64,000 bases of DNA from assembly GCA_041396245.1 (NCBI GenBank), contig JAWKYW010000011.1, positions 1-64,000 of the forward strand. Reading direction: 5' to 3'. Positions 37,036 to 46,318 of this stretch are shown here, one piece after another. Both the position numbers and the translations under genes were made by a program. Numbering within the stretch: the stretch's first letter is position 1; every line of letters begins with the position of its first letter. The DNA is from Desulfobacillus sp041396245. GTDB taxonomy: Bacteria; Pseudomonadota; Gammaproteobacteria; Burkholderiales; Rhodocyclaceae. The notes under the pieces are model-generated. The model made no database searches. It saw only the letters and a program-made list of their open reading frames with translations, and was not told where the DNA came from.

Positions 37036-38369
37036 TCGAACGAAAGGGTGGACGAGTGAGTCGCAATCCGGTTTTCGCGGGCGCTTTGCTTTTCGCCGTA
37101 TCGTTGCTGCCCGGGGCGCCGGCACTGGCGCAGGAGCGCGCCGCACGCGTGATCGAGGCCGACCGCATCGTCGCCGTGGTGAACGAGGAAGTGATCACCC
37201 TGCATGAGCTGCGCACCCGGATTGCCGCCGTCGAACGGCAGCTGCGGCAGCAGGGCACGCAGCTGCCGCCGCGCGACGTCTTCGAAAGGCACATTCTCGA
37301 GCGGCTCATCGTCGACAGCGTGCAGATCCAGTTCGCCCGGGAAACCGGCCTGGTCGTCGACGATGCGCAGCTCGACCAGACGCTGGCCCGCATCGCGGAA
37401 GGCAACCGCCTCGGGCTGGCCGAGTTCCGCGCCTCCATCGAGCGAGACGGCATTCCCTGGTCCAAGTTCCGCGAGGACATCCGCCAGGAGATGATCATCG
37501 GCCGCCTCAGGGAGCGCGAGGTGGACAGCAAGATCGTCGTCTCGGATGGGGAGATCGATAATTTCCTGGCGACTGCCGGGGCGATGGGCAGCGAGGAATT
37601 CAACCTGGCGCATATTCTTCTGCGCGTGCCGGAACAGGCCAGGCCGGAACAGCTGAACCGCCTGCAGGCCCGTGCCGAGGAGATCGTTTCGCAACTGCGG
37701 CGCGGCGCGGACTTCGGCCAGCTGGCGGCAAGCTATTCGGATGCGCCGGACGGCCTCTCCGGCGGCATGATGGGCTGGCGGTCGCTGGACCGGCTGCCGA
37801 CGCTTTTCGCGGAAGCAGTGCCCAAGCTGAAGCCGGGCGAGGTGTCGGAAGTGCTGAGGAGTCCGGCGGGCTTTCATGTCCTCAAGCTCCTCGACCGACG
37901 CGGCGGGGAGATCAAGGCGCAGCCGGTGGAGCAGACCCGTGCCCGCCACATCCTGATCAAGACCAGCGAACTGGTCTCCGAGGTCGATGCCCGCCGCCGC
38001 CTCGTCGAACTGAAGGAGAGGATCGTGCATGGCGCCGATTTCGCCGAGCTGGCCCGCCTGCATTCGAACGATCTCTCGGCATCCAAGGGCGGCGACCTGG
38101 GCTGGCTCAACCCGGGCGACACCGTTCCCGAGTTCGAGAGCGCCATGAACCGCCTCAAGCCGGGGGAAGTCGGCGAGCCGGTAAAGTCCCCCTTCGGCTG
38201 GCACCTGATCCAGGTGCAGGAACGCCGCACCAACGTCTCGCAGGAGCGGGTGCGCCAGAGCGCGCGCCTGGCCTTGCGCGAGCGCAAGGCGGACGAGGCC
38301 TACCAGGACTGGCTGCGCCAGATGCGCGACCGGGCCTACGTCGAATATCGGCTGGAAGAAGAACGCTAG
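37032..38369 (+). CDS. surA: Periplasmic chaperone/peptidyl-prolyl isomerase SurA
   Basis: 445 aa from ATG 37032 (ATGA with lptD); GTG 37056 is an alternative start giving a shorter signal peptide. Signal peptide ending ALAQE, the SurA N-domain (RIVAVVNEEVITLHELRTRI), and two parvulin domains (FNLAHILLRVPEQ..GGMMGWRSLDRLPTLF and RARHILIKTSE..KGGDLGWLNPGDTVPEFE). Folds outer-membrane barrels including LptD, encoded just upstream. Confidence 0.95.
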   Translation: MIERKGGRVSRNPVFAGALLFAVSLLPGAPALAQERAARVIEADRIVAVVNEEVITLHELRTRIAAVERQLRQQGTQLPPRDVFERHILERLIVDSVQIQFARETGLVVDDAQLDQTLARIAEGNRLGLAEFRASIERDGIPWSKFREDIRQEMIIGRLREREVDSKIVVSDGEIDNFLATAGAMGSEEFNLAHILLRVPEQARPEQLNRLQARAEEIVSQLRRGADFGQLAASYSDAPDGLSGGMMGWRSLDRLPTLFAEAVPKLKPGEVSEVLRSPAGFHVLKLLDRRGGEIKAQPVEQTRARHILIKTSELVSEVDARRRLVELKERIVHGADFAELARLHSNDLSASKGGDLGWLNPGDTVPEFESAMNRLKPGEVGEPVKSPFGWHLIQVQERRTNVSQERVRQSARLALRERKADEAYQDWLRQMRDRAYVEYRLEEER

Positions 38370-38389
38370 CCGCACCGGCGGAGCATCGC

Positions 38390-39340
38390 GTGAGCGACCC
38401 CCTGCAGCAGCCCGATGCGATCGCCGTCACCAGCGGCGAGCCGGCCGGCATCGGGCCGGACATCTGCCTCGCGCTGGCCGGCCGCGAGGCCGCGGCGCGG
38501 ATCGTCGTCCTCGGCGACCGCGATTTGCTGGTCGAGCGCGCGGCGCGACTGGGTCGCGACCTCGAAGGCCTTGACATCCTGCACGTACCTTTGCGCCGCC
38601 CGGCCCGGGCGGGGCGCCTGGATGCCGGCAACGCCGCCTATGTCCTGGACCTGCTCGATCGCGCACTGGCCGGCTGCCGATCGGGCGAATTCGCCGCGAT
38701 GGTCACCGCGCCCGTGCACAAGGGCGTCATCAACGAGGCCGGGATCCCGTTCACCGGCCATACCGAATATCTCGCCGAGAAGACCGGCACGGCCCGGGTC
38801 GTCATGATGCTGGCCGGCGCCGGTCTGCGCGTGGCGCTGGCGACGACGCATCTGCCGCTGAAGGAGGTTCCCGGCGCCATCACGCGCTCCGGTCTCGAAA
38901 CGACGCTTCGCATCCTGCACGCCGACCTGATCGGCAAGTTCGGCATCGCCCGGCCGCGCATCCTCGTGGCGGGGCTGAATCCGCATGCCGGCGAGGGCGG
39001 CCACATCGGTCGCGAGGAAATCGAGGTGATCGCGCCGGTGCTGGAGAAACTGCGCGGCGAAGGCATGGACCTTGTCGGCCCCCTGCCGGCGGACACGCTG
39101 TTTACCCGCGGCGTGCTGGCCGGTTCGGATGCACAGCTGGCCATGTACCACGACCAGGGTCTGGCGGTGCTGAAGTACGCCGCCTTCGAGGACGGCATCA
39201 ACATCACGCTCGGCCTGCCGATCATCCGCACCTCGGTCGACCATGGCACTGCCCTCGACCTCGCCGGTACGGGGCGCGCCGATCCGCGCAGCCTGTTCGC
39301 CGCGACGGATCTGGCGATCGAGCTGGCGCAGCGCCAATGA
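38390..39340 (+). CDS. pdxA: 4-hydroxythreonine-4-phosphate dehydrogenase
   Basis: 316 aa from GTG 38390. NAD-dependent step of DXP-dependent pyridoxal phosphate synthesis. Seen: IAVTSGEPAGIGPDICLAL, MVTAPVHKGVIN, PFTGHTEYLAEKTG (metal His), LNPHAGEGGHIGREE and MYHDQGLAVLKY. Overlaps rsmA by ATGA. The order surA-pdxA-rsmA is conserved in proteobacteria. Confidence 0.96.
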   Translation: MSDPLQQPDAIAVTSGEPAGIGPDICLALAGREAAARIVVLGDRDLLVERAARLGRDLEGLDILHVPLRRPARAGRLDAGNAAYVLDLLDRALAGCRSGEFAAMVTAPVHKGVINEAGIPFTGHTEYLAEKTGTARVVMMLAGAGLRVALATTHLPLKEVPGAITRSGLETTLRILHADLIGKFGIARPRILVAGLNPHAGEGGHIGREEIEVIAPVLEKLRGEGMDLVGPLPADTLFTRGVLAGSDAQLAMYHDQGLAVLKYAAFEDGINITLGLPIIRTSVDHGTALDLAGTGRADPRSLFAATDLAIELAQRQ

Positions 39341-40149
39341 GGCAGCACGTCGCGCGGCGACGATTCGGGCAGAATTTTCTGGTGTCCCCCGGCGTCGTCG
39401 CCAAGATCGTCGAGGCGATCCGGCCGCAGGCAGGCGACCTGCTCGTCGAGATCGGCCCGGGCCTCGGCGCGCTGACCGAACCGCTGCTGGCGCGGCTCGA
39501 CCATCTGCATGTCGTCGAGATCGACCGCGATCTGATCGCACGCCTGCGCCGGCGATTCGATCCCGTGCGCCTGACGATCCACGAGGGCGATGCGCTCGAG
39601 TTCGATTTTGTCGCGCTCGGGGCCGGCCTGCACACGTTACGAGTGGTCGGCAACCTGCCCTACAACATCTCCACGCCGCTGCTGTTCCACCTGGCCGCCT
39701 GCGCCGGGGGCGTGCGCGACATGCACTTCATGCTGCAGCGGGAAGTCGTCGAGCGCATGGTGGCTTCGCCGGGCGGCGCGGAATACGGGCGGCTCTCGGT
39801 GATGCTGCAATACCGCTTCGAGATGGCGCGGCTGTTCCTGGTGCCGCCGGGCGCCTTCGATCCGGCGCCGAAGGTGGAGTCCGCGGTGGTGCGCATGATC
39901 CCGCGCCCGCTAGCGGCGCTGACCGCCGACGATGAGCCCCTGTTCGGGGAAGTTGTAAAGTCAGCCTTCGCGCAGCGGCGCAAGATGCTGCGCAACACCC
40001 TGCGGGAATGGCTGTCGGAAGCGGACTGGACCGCCCTGGGGATCGCGCCGACGCGGCGTGCCGAGGAACTGGCGGTCGGCGATTACGTGCGCATCGCCAA
40101 CCGCCTGGCCGGGCTCAGGCCTCCGCCGGGCCGCCCCAAGGAGGCCTGA
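39337..40149 (+). CDS. rsmA: 16S rRNA A1518/A1519 dimethyltransferase
   Basis: 270 aa (KsgA). SAM-dependent dimethylation of two adenines in the 16S 3' hairpin, a late small-subunit checkpoint. Seen: RRRFGQNFLVSPGVVAKIVEAI, EIGPGLGALTEPLL (SAM site), VVEIDRDLIARL, VGNLPYNISTPLLF (catalytic NLPY) and the C-terminal AQRRKMLRNTLR. Last gene of its operon; a hairpin at 40192-40212 follows. Confidence 0.97.
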   Translation: MRQHVARRRFGQNFLVSPGVVAKIVEAIRPQAGDLLVEIGPGLGALTEPLLARLDHLHVVEIDRDLIARLRRRFDPVRLTIHEGDALEFDFVALGAGLHTLRVVGNLPYNISTPLLFHLAACAGGVRDMHFMLQREVVERMVASPGGAEYGRLSVMLQYRFEMARLFLVPPGAFDPAPKVESAVVRMIPRPLAALTADDEPLFGEVVKSAFAQRRKMLRNTLREWLSEADWTALGIAPTRRAEELAVGDYVRIANRLAGLRPPPGRPKEA

Positions 40150-40191
40150 AGTCAATGACACGGAAGCCGCTTCGCGGCTGAACTGTCGTCA

Positions 40192-40212
40192 CCCCTTTCC
40201 TCGGGAAAGGGG
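40192..40212. terminator. Hairpin between convergent rsmA and DUF2892 gene
   Basis: CCCCTTTCC (40192-40200) pairs with GGAAAGGGG (40204-40212) around a 3-nt loop. No T-run follows, so it is a weak terminator candidate or an mRNA end-stabilising hairpin. A shorter AGCCGC/GCGGCT hairpin lies just upstream (about 40165-40180). Confidence 0.5.
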
Positions 40213-40236
40213 CCGGGGGATAGGTGCTCAGCCTTC

Positions 40237-40425
40237 TTACTTCTTCGTCGCGCAGGTCTTGATGCCGAAGGGCAGGTAGGCCGGGCACCAGCCGATGGCG
40301 CCGGTGGCGATCGGCAGCAGGCCGATCCAGGCCCACACCGGGCCACCCATCACTGCCCACGCCACCAGGGCGAGTCCGACGACGATGCGAAGCGTGCGGT
40401 CGATGCCGCCGACGTTGCTTTTCAT
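40237..40425 (-). CDS. DUF2892 (YgaP-type) small membrane protein
   Basis: 62 aa. The start MKSNVGGIDRTLRIVVGLALVAW and the CP-containing second helix region (LLPIATGAIGWCPAYLPFGIKTC) are diagnostic for DUF2892 inner-membrane proteins, often linked to rhodanese or sulfur/oxidative functions. Two transmembrane helices. GAGAAG precedes ATG 40425. A separate small unit downstream of a Crp-family gene. Confidence 0.88.
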   Translation of the reverse strand: MKSNVGGIDRTLRIVVGLALVAWAVMGGPVWAWIGLLPIATGAIGWCPAYLPFGIKTCATKK

Positions 40426-40499
40426 GAGCTTCTCCTGTTGCGGATTGAACGTGCAGGGTCATTAGACCCCCGCGCCGGCACCGCTGTCTGTGACCAAGG

Positions 40500-41159
40500 T
40501 TACACGGCTTGTGCGATCCGCCGCAGGCCGGCGGCGTCGCGGATCTCGATCTGCTCGCGGCCCAGCGCCACCAGGTCCTGCTCGGCGAAGCCCTTCAGCA
40601 GGCGGCTGACCATCTCGCGCACGCTGCCGAGTTCGTCGGCGAGCTGCTGGTGGGTGGCGTGCACGACACGGCCCTTGCCCAGCAGCAGCGCGGCGAGCCG
40701 CTGGTCCAGCTTGCGGAAGGCCACCTCCTCGACCAGGCGCATCAGGTCGGCCATGCGCTCGGCGAAGAGAGTGAAGATGAAGTTGCGGAAGGGCGCCTGG
40801 GCCAGCAGCGCGTCGAACAACCCATGCGGCAGCAGCACCAGGACGGTTTCGCTTTCCGTCGTGCCGCGGGCGTTGTAGGGGACGTTGCCGAGCAGGCAGC
40901 TCGACGTGATGATGCAGGTCTCGCCCGGGGTGACGCGGTAGAGCGGCAGCTCGCGGCCGTTGGCGGCGACCTTCGCCACGCGGATGGCGCCGGCCAGCAC
41001 GAAGGGAAAGCCCTGGCAGGGCTGGCGCTCGTCGAACAGCGTGGCGCCGGCGGGCACGGTCACGGCCTGGGCGGCCGCGGCGATGCCCTCGCGCAGCTGT
41101 GGCGGGAGTTCCGCCAGCACCGGATACAGCGCTTCGAGGCGGGACAAGTCGATGCTCAT
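40500..41159 (-). CDS. Crp/Fnr-family transcriptional regulator
   Basis: 219 aa from ATG 41159 (ATGA overlap with xthA). Cyclic-nucleotide-binding-like beta-roll (about 20-120: VPAGATLFDERQPCQGFPFVLAGAIRV, GETCIITSSCLLG) and a C-terminal winged helix (THQQLADELGSVREMVSRLLKGFAEQDLV). The N-terminal FNR cysteine cluster is absent, so no [4Fe-4S] sensing of the FNR type is expected. The GETCIITSSCLL pattern recurs in uncharacterised Crp-like regulators. Ligand and targets unknown. Confidence 0.88.
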   Translation of the reverse strand: MSIDLSRLEALYPVLAELPPQLREGIAAAAQAVTVPAGATLFDERQPCQGFPFVLAGAIRVAKVAANGRELPLYRVTPGETCIITSSCLLGNVPYNARGTTESETVLVLLPHGLFDALLAQAPFRNFIFTLFAERMADLMRLVEEVAFRKLDQRLAALLLGKGRVVHATHQQLADELGSVREMVSRLLKGFAEQDLVALGREQIEIRDAAGLRRIAQAV

Positions 41160-41920
41160 TTCAGCGCCGCGATGACCGGGGCGTGGTCGGAGGGCCGTTC
41201 GGCCTTGCGCGCCGCCTTGTCCACGGTGCAGCCGATGCAGTCCCCGGCGAGGCCGGCCGAAAGCAGGATGTGGTCGATGCGCAGGCCCGTGTTGCGGCGG
41301 AAGGCCATCATGCGGTAATCCCACCACGAATAGACCTTCTCGGGCTGCTCGAAGAGGCGGAAGGCGTCCTGCAGGCCGAGGTCGAGCAGGGCGCGGAAGG
41401 CGGCGCGCTCCGGCTCCGAGAACAGCACCTGGCCCTCCCAGGCCTTCGGGTCGTGCACGTCGCGTTCCTCGGGGGCGATGTTGTAGTCGCCGAGCAGTGC
41501 CAGGCGCGGGTGGCGTGCCAGTTCCTCGCGCAGCCAGTTCGTCAGCGCCTCGATCCATTTCAGCTTGTAGGCGTACTTGTCCGAGCCGACGCTCTGGCCG
41601 TTGGGGAAATAGGCGCAGACGATGCGCACGCCGTCGACGGTTGCGGCGATCAGGCGCTGCTGCGCGTCGGCGAAGCCGGGAATGCCGACCGACACTTCGC
41701 CGGGCGGCAGGCGGGACAGGATGGCGACGCCGTTATAGGTTTTCTGGCCGGCGAAGGCGGACTGATAGCCGGCTGCCTCGAGTTCCATGCGCGGGAAAAC
41801 CTTGTCCTCGAGCTTGGTTTCCTGCAGGCAGAGCACGTCGGGCTGCTGCGCGGAAAGCCAGTCAAGTACCTGCGGCAGGCGGACCTTGAGGGAATTGACG
41901 TTCCAGGTGGAGAGGATCAT
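41156..41920 (-). CDS. xthA: Exodeoxyribonuclease III
   Basis: 254 aa. AP endonuclease and 3' exonuclease of base-excision repair. Seen: ILSTWNVNSLKVRLPQVLDWL, LQETKLED (metal Glu), LLGDYNIAPEERDVHDP, SWWDYRMMAFRRNTGLRIDHILLS and PSDHAPVIA (catalytic Asp-His). Overlaps both neighbours by 4 nt, so the DUF4124 protein, XthA and the Crp-like regulator form one operon. Confidence 0.96.
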   Translation of the reverse strand: MILSTWNVNSLKVRLPQVLDWLSAQQPDVLCLQETKLEDKVFPRMELEAAGYQSAFAGQKTYNGVAILSRLPPGEVSVGIPGFADAQQRLIAATVDGVRIVCAYFPNGQSVGSDKYAYKLKWIEALTNWLREELARHPRLALLGDYNIAPEERDVHDPKAWEGQVLFSEPERAAFRALLDLGLQDAFRLFEQPEKVYSWWDYRMMAFRRNTGLRIDHILLSAGLAGDCIGCTVDKAARKAERPSDHAPVIAALK

Positions 41921-42450
41921 TGACCGGCGGCTGCCCCTTCCGGGCTCGGCCGCTGCTGGGCGGCACCTGGAATGGCGGTGCGCGGGTATCCGGCCGAATC
42001 GAGTAATCCGTGCCAGACGTCCGTCTCATAGCCGATCTGCTTTCGCGATCCCACGATCAGGGAGGGGAAAAGCAGTTTGTCCGTACCCAGAGCCTTCTTG
42101 AATTTTTCGCCGTCCTCCGCCGCCACGACGCTGTTCTCGCGGAAGGGGATGCCACGGCGATTAAGGAGATCCCGCGCATTGGCGCATTCGGATACGCAGT
42201 CCGGCGTCGTGTAGAGTGTGACGGGAAAGTTCTGCGCGGCTTGCTGCGTTTCGTAGGGCAGGCCGCTGGTGTCGATGCTGCCGGCTCTCAGGCGCGGCTG
42301 CTCGACTTTCTTGATTTCCTTCGGCGGCGGCTGGTCCGAGTAGTGCACCTTGCCGTCCTTGCCGACCCACTTGTAGACGGTCTGGGCGTTGGCGGAGACG
42401 GAGAGGGAAAGGGCCAGCAGCGTGAGCAGGCAGAGCGGAATCGATCTCAT
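41917..42450 (-). CDS. Exported DUF4124-glutaredoxin fusion protein
   Basis: 177 aa from ATG 42450. Signal peptide (MRSIPLCLLTLLALSLSVSANAQ), then a DUF4124 motif (TVYKWVGKDGKVHYSDQPPP, 24-43), then a glutaredoxin-like domain (FPVTLYTTPDCVSECANARDLLNRRGIPF..LLFPSLIVGSRKQIGY). The usual CxxC is replaced by CVSEC. Probably a periplasmic thiol protein of unknown partner. Common betaproteobacterial domain pairing. Confidence 0.85.
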   Translation of the reverse strand: MRSIPLCLLTLLALSLSVSANAQTVYKWVGKDGKVHYSDQPPPKEIKKVEQPRLRAGSIDTSGLPYETQQAAQNFPVTLYTTPDCVSECANARDLLNRRGIPFRENSVVAAEDGEKFKKALGTDKLLFPSLIVGSRKQIGYETDVWHGLLDSAGYPRTAIPGAAQQRPSPEGAAAGQ

Positions 42451-42470
42451 GGCGTGCCTCCGACTTTGGG

Positions 42471-44537
42471 TTACGCCAGAATCATACCACTGTGCCGCAG
42501 CAGGGCATCGACGCTGGGGGCGCGGCCGCGGAAGGCCTTGAAGGATTCCAGCGCCGGACGACTGCCGCCCACGGCGAGGATCTCGTCGCGAAAGCGGATG
42601 CCGGTGGCCGGATTCAGAACGCTGCCGTCGGCGCGCGCTTCCTCGAAGGCGGCGAAGGCGTCGGCGGAGAGTACCTCGGCCCACTTGTAGCTGTAGTAGC
42701 CGGCGGCGTAGCCGCCGGCGAAGATGTGCGAGAAGCTGTTGGGGAAACGATGCCAGGGCGGCGGAAAGATCACCGAGACTTCCTGGCGCACCTCCTCGAG
42801 CAGGTCGATGACGCTTTTCTGGCCGGCCGGCTCGAAGTCGCTGTGCAGCAGCAGGTCGAACAGGCTGAACTCGAGCTGGCGCACGATCTGCATGCCGCTC
42901 TGGAAGTTCTTCGCCGCGAGCATCCGGTCGAACAGTGCGCGCGGCAGCGGCGCACCGGTGTCGACGTGCGCCGTCATGCCCGAGAGCACTTCCCATTCCC
43001 AGCAGAAATTTTCCATGAACTGGCTGGGCAGTTCGACCGCGTCCCATTCGACGCCGTTGATGCCGGAGACGCCGAGCTCCTCGACGCGGGTGAGCAGGTG
43101 GTGCAGGCCGTGGCCGGTCTCGTGGAAGAGGGTAATGACCTCGTCGTGGGTGAACAAGGCAGGCTTGTTGCCGACTGGGCGCGAGAAGTTGCAGTTCAGA
43201 TACGCCACCGGCGTCTGGATGCCCGCCTCGGTGTCGCGGCGCGTGACGGCGTCGTCCATCCAGGCGCCGCCGCGCTTGGTGTCGCGCGCGTAGAGGTCGA
43301 GGTAGAACTGGCCGACCAGCGCGCCGCCTGCATCATCGATGCGGAAGAAGCGCACGTCCTCGTGCCAGACCGGCGCCGTGTCGGGCCGGATGCGCACGGC
43401 GAACAGCGTCTCGATGACACGGAACAGGCCTTCCAGCACCTTGTGCTCGGGGAAGTACCGGCGCACTTCCTCGTCGGAGAAGCTGTAGCGCGCCTGCTTG
43501 AGCTTTTCCGAGGCCCAGCCGATGTCCCAGGGTTCCATGGAAGTCAGTCCCTGCGAGACGGCGAATTCACGCAGCTCGGCCATGTCGCGCAGGGCCGAAG
43601 GCTTCGACTTCCGCGCCAGCTCGCGCAGGAAAGCCAGCACCTCGGCCGGCGACTCGGCCATCTTCGGCACCAGCGAGACCTCGGCGAAATTGCCGTAGCC
43701 GAGGTGCTTCGCCTCTTCCGCATGCAGCGCGAGGATGCGGCGGATCAGCGGCATGTTGTCCCACTCGGGCTTGCCGCCCAGATCGTGGAACTCGGCGGCG
43801 CGGGTGGTGTAGGCGCGGTACAGCGTCTCGCGCAGGCGGCGGCTCTCGGCGTACTGCATCACCGGCAGATAGGAGGGCATGTGCAGGGTGAACTTCCAGC
43901 CCGCTATTTTGTCACTGGTGCCGTCCTTCTCCGCGGCGGTGCGCGCCGCTTCGACGACATCGGCAGGAATGCCGGCCAGTTCCGCCTCGTCCGTGACGAA
44001 TTCGGCGAAGGCGTTGGTGGCGTCGAGCAGGTTCTCGGAGAATTTCGCCTGCAGCGAGGCGAGCTCTTCCTGGATGGACTGGAAGCGCGGCTTGGCGTCT
44101 TCCGGCAATTCGGCGCCGGAGAGGCGGAAGTCGCGGATTTCGAGTTCGACGATGCGCTGCTGTGCGGCAGTGAGTGTCTTGAAATCGGCCCCGGCCCTGA
44201 GCGCCTTGAACTGCGCGAACAGCTGCTGGTTCTGCCCCAGCTCGGCGAAGAAGCGTGTCACCTCCGGCAGGTTGGCGTTATAGGCCTCGCGCCACTCCGG
44301 CACGTCCATCACCGAGTGCAGGTGGCCGACGATGCCCCAGGCACGCGACAGGCGCTCGCCGCCGTCGAAAAACGGCGCGGCGAAGTCCGGCCAGGTGGCC
44401 GGCGCCGTCGCCAGTCGCGCCAGCAGGGCGCGGTTTTCCGCCAGCAGATCCGCGATCGCCGGCGCGACGTGTTCGGGGCGCACTTCGTCGAAGCGCGGCA
44501 GGCCGGAGAAGTCGAGCAAAGGGTTGGTTGTCGTCAT
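42471..44537 (-). CDS. prlC: Oligopeptidase A (M3 family)
   Basis: 688 aa from ATG 44537. Zinc metallopeptidase degrading oligopeptides and cleaved signal peptides in the cytoplasm. The catalytic HETGH is at residues 472-476, with downstream FMENFCWEWEVL and the substrate loop HIFAGGYAAGYYSYKW. An upstream in-frame ATG at 44600 overlaps the purC terminator and is rejected. Confidence 0.95.
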   Translation of the reverse strand: MTTTNPLLDFSGLPRFDEVRPEHVAPAIADLLAENRALLARLATAPATWPDFAAPFFDGGERLSRAWGIVGHLHSVMDVPEWREAYNANLPEVTRFFAELGQNQQLFAQFKALRAGADFKTLTAAQQRIVELEIRDFRLSGAELPEDAKPRFQSIQEELASLQAKFSENLLDATNAFAEFVTDEAELAGIPADVVEAARTAAEKDGTSDKIAGWKFTLHMPSYLPVMQYAESRRLRETLYRAYTTRAAEFHDLGGKPEWDNMPLIRRILALHAEEAKHLGYGNFAEVSLVPKMAESPAEVLAFLRELARKSKPSALRDMAELREFAVSQGLTSMEPWDIGWASEKLKQARYSFSDEEVRRYFPEHKVLEGLFRVIETLFAVRIRPDTAPVWHEDVRFFRIDDAGGALVGQFYLDLYARDTKRGGAWMDDAVTRRDTEAGIQTPVAYLNCNFSRPVGNKPALFTHDEVITLFHETGHGLHHLLTRVEELGVSGINGVEWDAVELPSQFMENFCWEWEVLSGMTAHVDTGAPLPRALFDRMLAAKNFQSGMQIVRQLEFSLFDLLLHSDFEPAGQKSVIDLLEEVRQEVSVIFPPPWHRFPNSFSHIFAGGYAAGYYSYKWAEVLSADAFAAFEEARADGSVLNPATGIRFRDEILAVGGSRPALESFKAFRGRAPSVDALLRHSGMILA

Positions 44538-44544
44538 GGTTTTC

Positions 44545-44574
44545 AAAAAAGCGAAGGGCGCCGAATGCGCCCTT
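44545..44574 (-). terminator. Rho-independent terminator of purC
   Basis: Read on the minus strand: AAGGGCGC, loop ATTCG, GCGCCCTT, then CGCTTTTTT. It closes the long prk-to-purC minus-strand run and separates it from prlC. Confidence 0.88.
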
Positions 44575-44596
44575 CTTATGTGGGGGCGAAAGACGT

Positions 44597-45493
44597 TCAA
44601 TCAAGCGTCTGGCCGGTCAGCCGCTCATGGGCTTCGCGGTACTTGGCCGTCGTCTTGGCGATGATCTCGGGCGGCAGCTTCGGTCCCGGCGGCTGCTTGT
44701 TCCAGTCCAGGGTTTCCAGGTAGTCGCGCACGATCTGCTTGTCGAAACTGGGCGGGCTGATGCCTTCCTGGTACTCGTCGGCCGGCCAGAAGCGCGAGGA
44801 GTCGGGCGTCAGCGCCTCGTCGATGAGGTGCAGCCGGCCCGTGCCGTCGAGGCCGAACTCGAACTTGGTGTCGGCGATGATGATGCCGCGCGTCAGCGCG
44901 TAGTCGGAGGCCTCGCCGTAGAAGCGCAGGGTGACGTCGCGCACCTGCTCGGCGAGCGCCTTGCCGAGAATTTTTTCGACGGCGGCGAAGTCGATGTTCT
45001 CGTCGTGGGCGCCCTGCTCGGCCTTGGTCGACGGCGTGAACAGCGGCTGCGGCAGCTTCTGCGCCATTTTCAGGCCGGCCGGCAGCGGGATGCCGCAGAC
45101 GGCGCCGGTCTTCTGGTAGTCCTTCCAGCCGCTGCCGATGATGTAGCCGCGCACCACCGCCTCGACCGGCAGGGGCTTCAGGCGCTTCACCACCACCGAG
45201 CGGCCGCGCACCTGGGCGCGCTCCTCCTCGCCGTTCACCACCGATTCCGGGTCGATGCCGGTGAGGTGGTTGGGGACGATGTGGGCGAGGCGCTCGAACC
45301 AGAAGCTGGAGACGGCCGTCAGCACGCGGCCCTTGTCCGGGATCGGGTCGGGCAGGATGACGTCGAAGGCCGACAGGCGGTCGGTGGTGACGATCAGCAT
45401 CTGCTGCTCGCCGACGGCGTAGATGTCGCGCACCTTGCCGCGGGCGATGAGGGGCAGGCTGGCGATGCGGGATTCGTAGACGGTCTGGCTCAT
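44597..45493 (-). CDS. purC: SAICAR synthase
   Basis: 298 aa. ATP-dependent joining of CAIR and aspartate in purine synthesis. Seen: LIARGKVRDIYAVGEQQMLIVTTDRLSAFDVIL, RSVVVKRLKPLPVEAVVRGYIIGSGW, GIIIADTKFEFGL and IDEALTPDSSRFWP. Length fits the longer (yeast/betaproteobacterial) type. ATG 45493; 29 nt downstream of the CbbY-like gene. Confidence 0.96.
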   Translation of the reverse strand: MSQTVYESRIASLPLIARGKVRDIYAVGEQQMLIVTTDRLSAFDVILPDPIPDKGRVLTAVSSFWFERLAHIVPNHLTGIDPESVVNGEEERAQVRGRSVVVKRLKPLPVEAVVRGYIIGSGWKDYQKTGAVCGIPLPAGLKMAQKLPQPLFTPSTKAEQGAHDENIDFAAVEKILGKALAEQVRDVTLRFYGEASDYALTRGIIIADTKFEFGLDGTGRLHLIDEALTPDSSRFWPADEYQEGISPPSFDKQIVRDYLETLDWNKQPPGPKLPPEIIAKTTAKYREAHERLTGQTLD

Positions 45494-45522
45494 GGGGGAA
45501 GGGAGTGACGACAAAGGAACAA

Positions 45523-46314
45523 TTATATGACCGAAGGAAATCCCTGTGGGACGGACGTCGCGGCCCCGGACAACCACGTCGCGAGGTCGGATAAGGCCAC
45601 CCCCTCCAGGCTGTCGAGGATGGCCGCGGCGCCGCCGAAATCCTGGCCGCGCGTGCACCCCAGGAGTGCTTCTTCAGGGCAGCTTCGCTTGCCCTTCTGG
45701 GCGTAGTCGCAGGGGGTGACGACGGTGGCGAGCCCGGCGCCCAGGGAGGCCTTCAGGCCGTTCTCCGAATCCTCGAAGGCGAGGCAGGCCGCGGCGGGCA
45801 GCCCCAGGCGCTCCAGCACCCACAGGTAGATGTCCGGCGCCGGCTTCTTGGCCGGCACCACGTCGCCGGCACCGATCACCTCGAACCAGGCCATGGCCTC
45901 CGGTCCGAGGGCCGGCACCAGCAGCGCGGAAACGTTTTCCGGCGTGGTGGTGGTGGCGACGGCGAGGCGCAGTCCCGCGGCGCGGGCCTCGTGAAGCAGG
46001 CGCGCCACGCCGGGGCGCAGGGGAATCGCCCCGGAGGCGGCCAGCTGCGTGTAGTGCCGCGTCTTTCCCTTGTGCAGGGCGGCGACGCGTTCGGCGTAAT
46101 CCGGCAACTGCGCAAACTCCGGCCGGTGGCGACTGACAAAATGGGCGATGCGCTCCTTGCCGCCGGTCACCTCAAGCAACTCGCCGTAGAGCGCCTCGTC
46201 CCAGTGCCAGTCGAGGCCGGCCTCGCGGAAGGCGGCGTTGAAGGCCGGACGATGGCCGTCGCGCTCGGTGTCGGCGAGCGTTCCATCCACATCGAAAATC
46301 AGTGCCTGCAGCAC
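45523..46314 (-). CDS. cbbY: CbbY-like HAD phosphatase
   Basis: 263 aa. HAD core with nucleophile DVDGT (Asp8), a helical cap, ATTTTPENV, KKPAPDIYLWVLERLG and FEDSENGLKAS. This last motif and the location near cbb genes match CbbY, which dephosphorylates xylulose-1,5-bisphosphate, an inhibitory RuBisCO by-product. The final residues SVPQGFPSVI are encoded by a dispersed repeat module also found at the end of argH in another frame, so the authentic C-terminus may have been altered. Confidence 0.88.
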   Translation of the reverse strand: MLQALIFDVDGTLADTERDGHRPAFNAAFREAGLDWHWDEALYGELLEVTGGKERIAHFVSRHRPEFAQLPDYAERVAALHKGKTRHYTQLAASGAIPLRPGVARLLHEARAAGLRLAVATTTTPENVSALLVPALGPEAMAWFEVIGAGDVVPAKKPAPDIYLWVLERLGLPAAACLAFEDSENGLKASLGAGLATVVTPCDYAQKGKRSCPEEALLGCTRGQDFGGAAAILDSLEGVALSDLATWLSGAATSVPQGFPSVI

Positions 46315-46318
46315 GGCG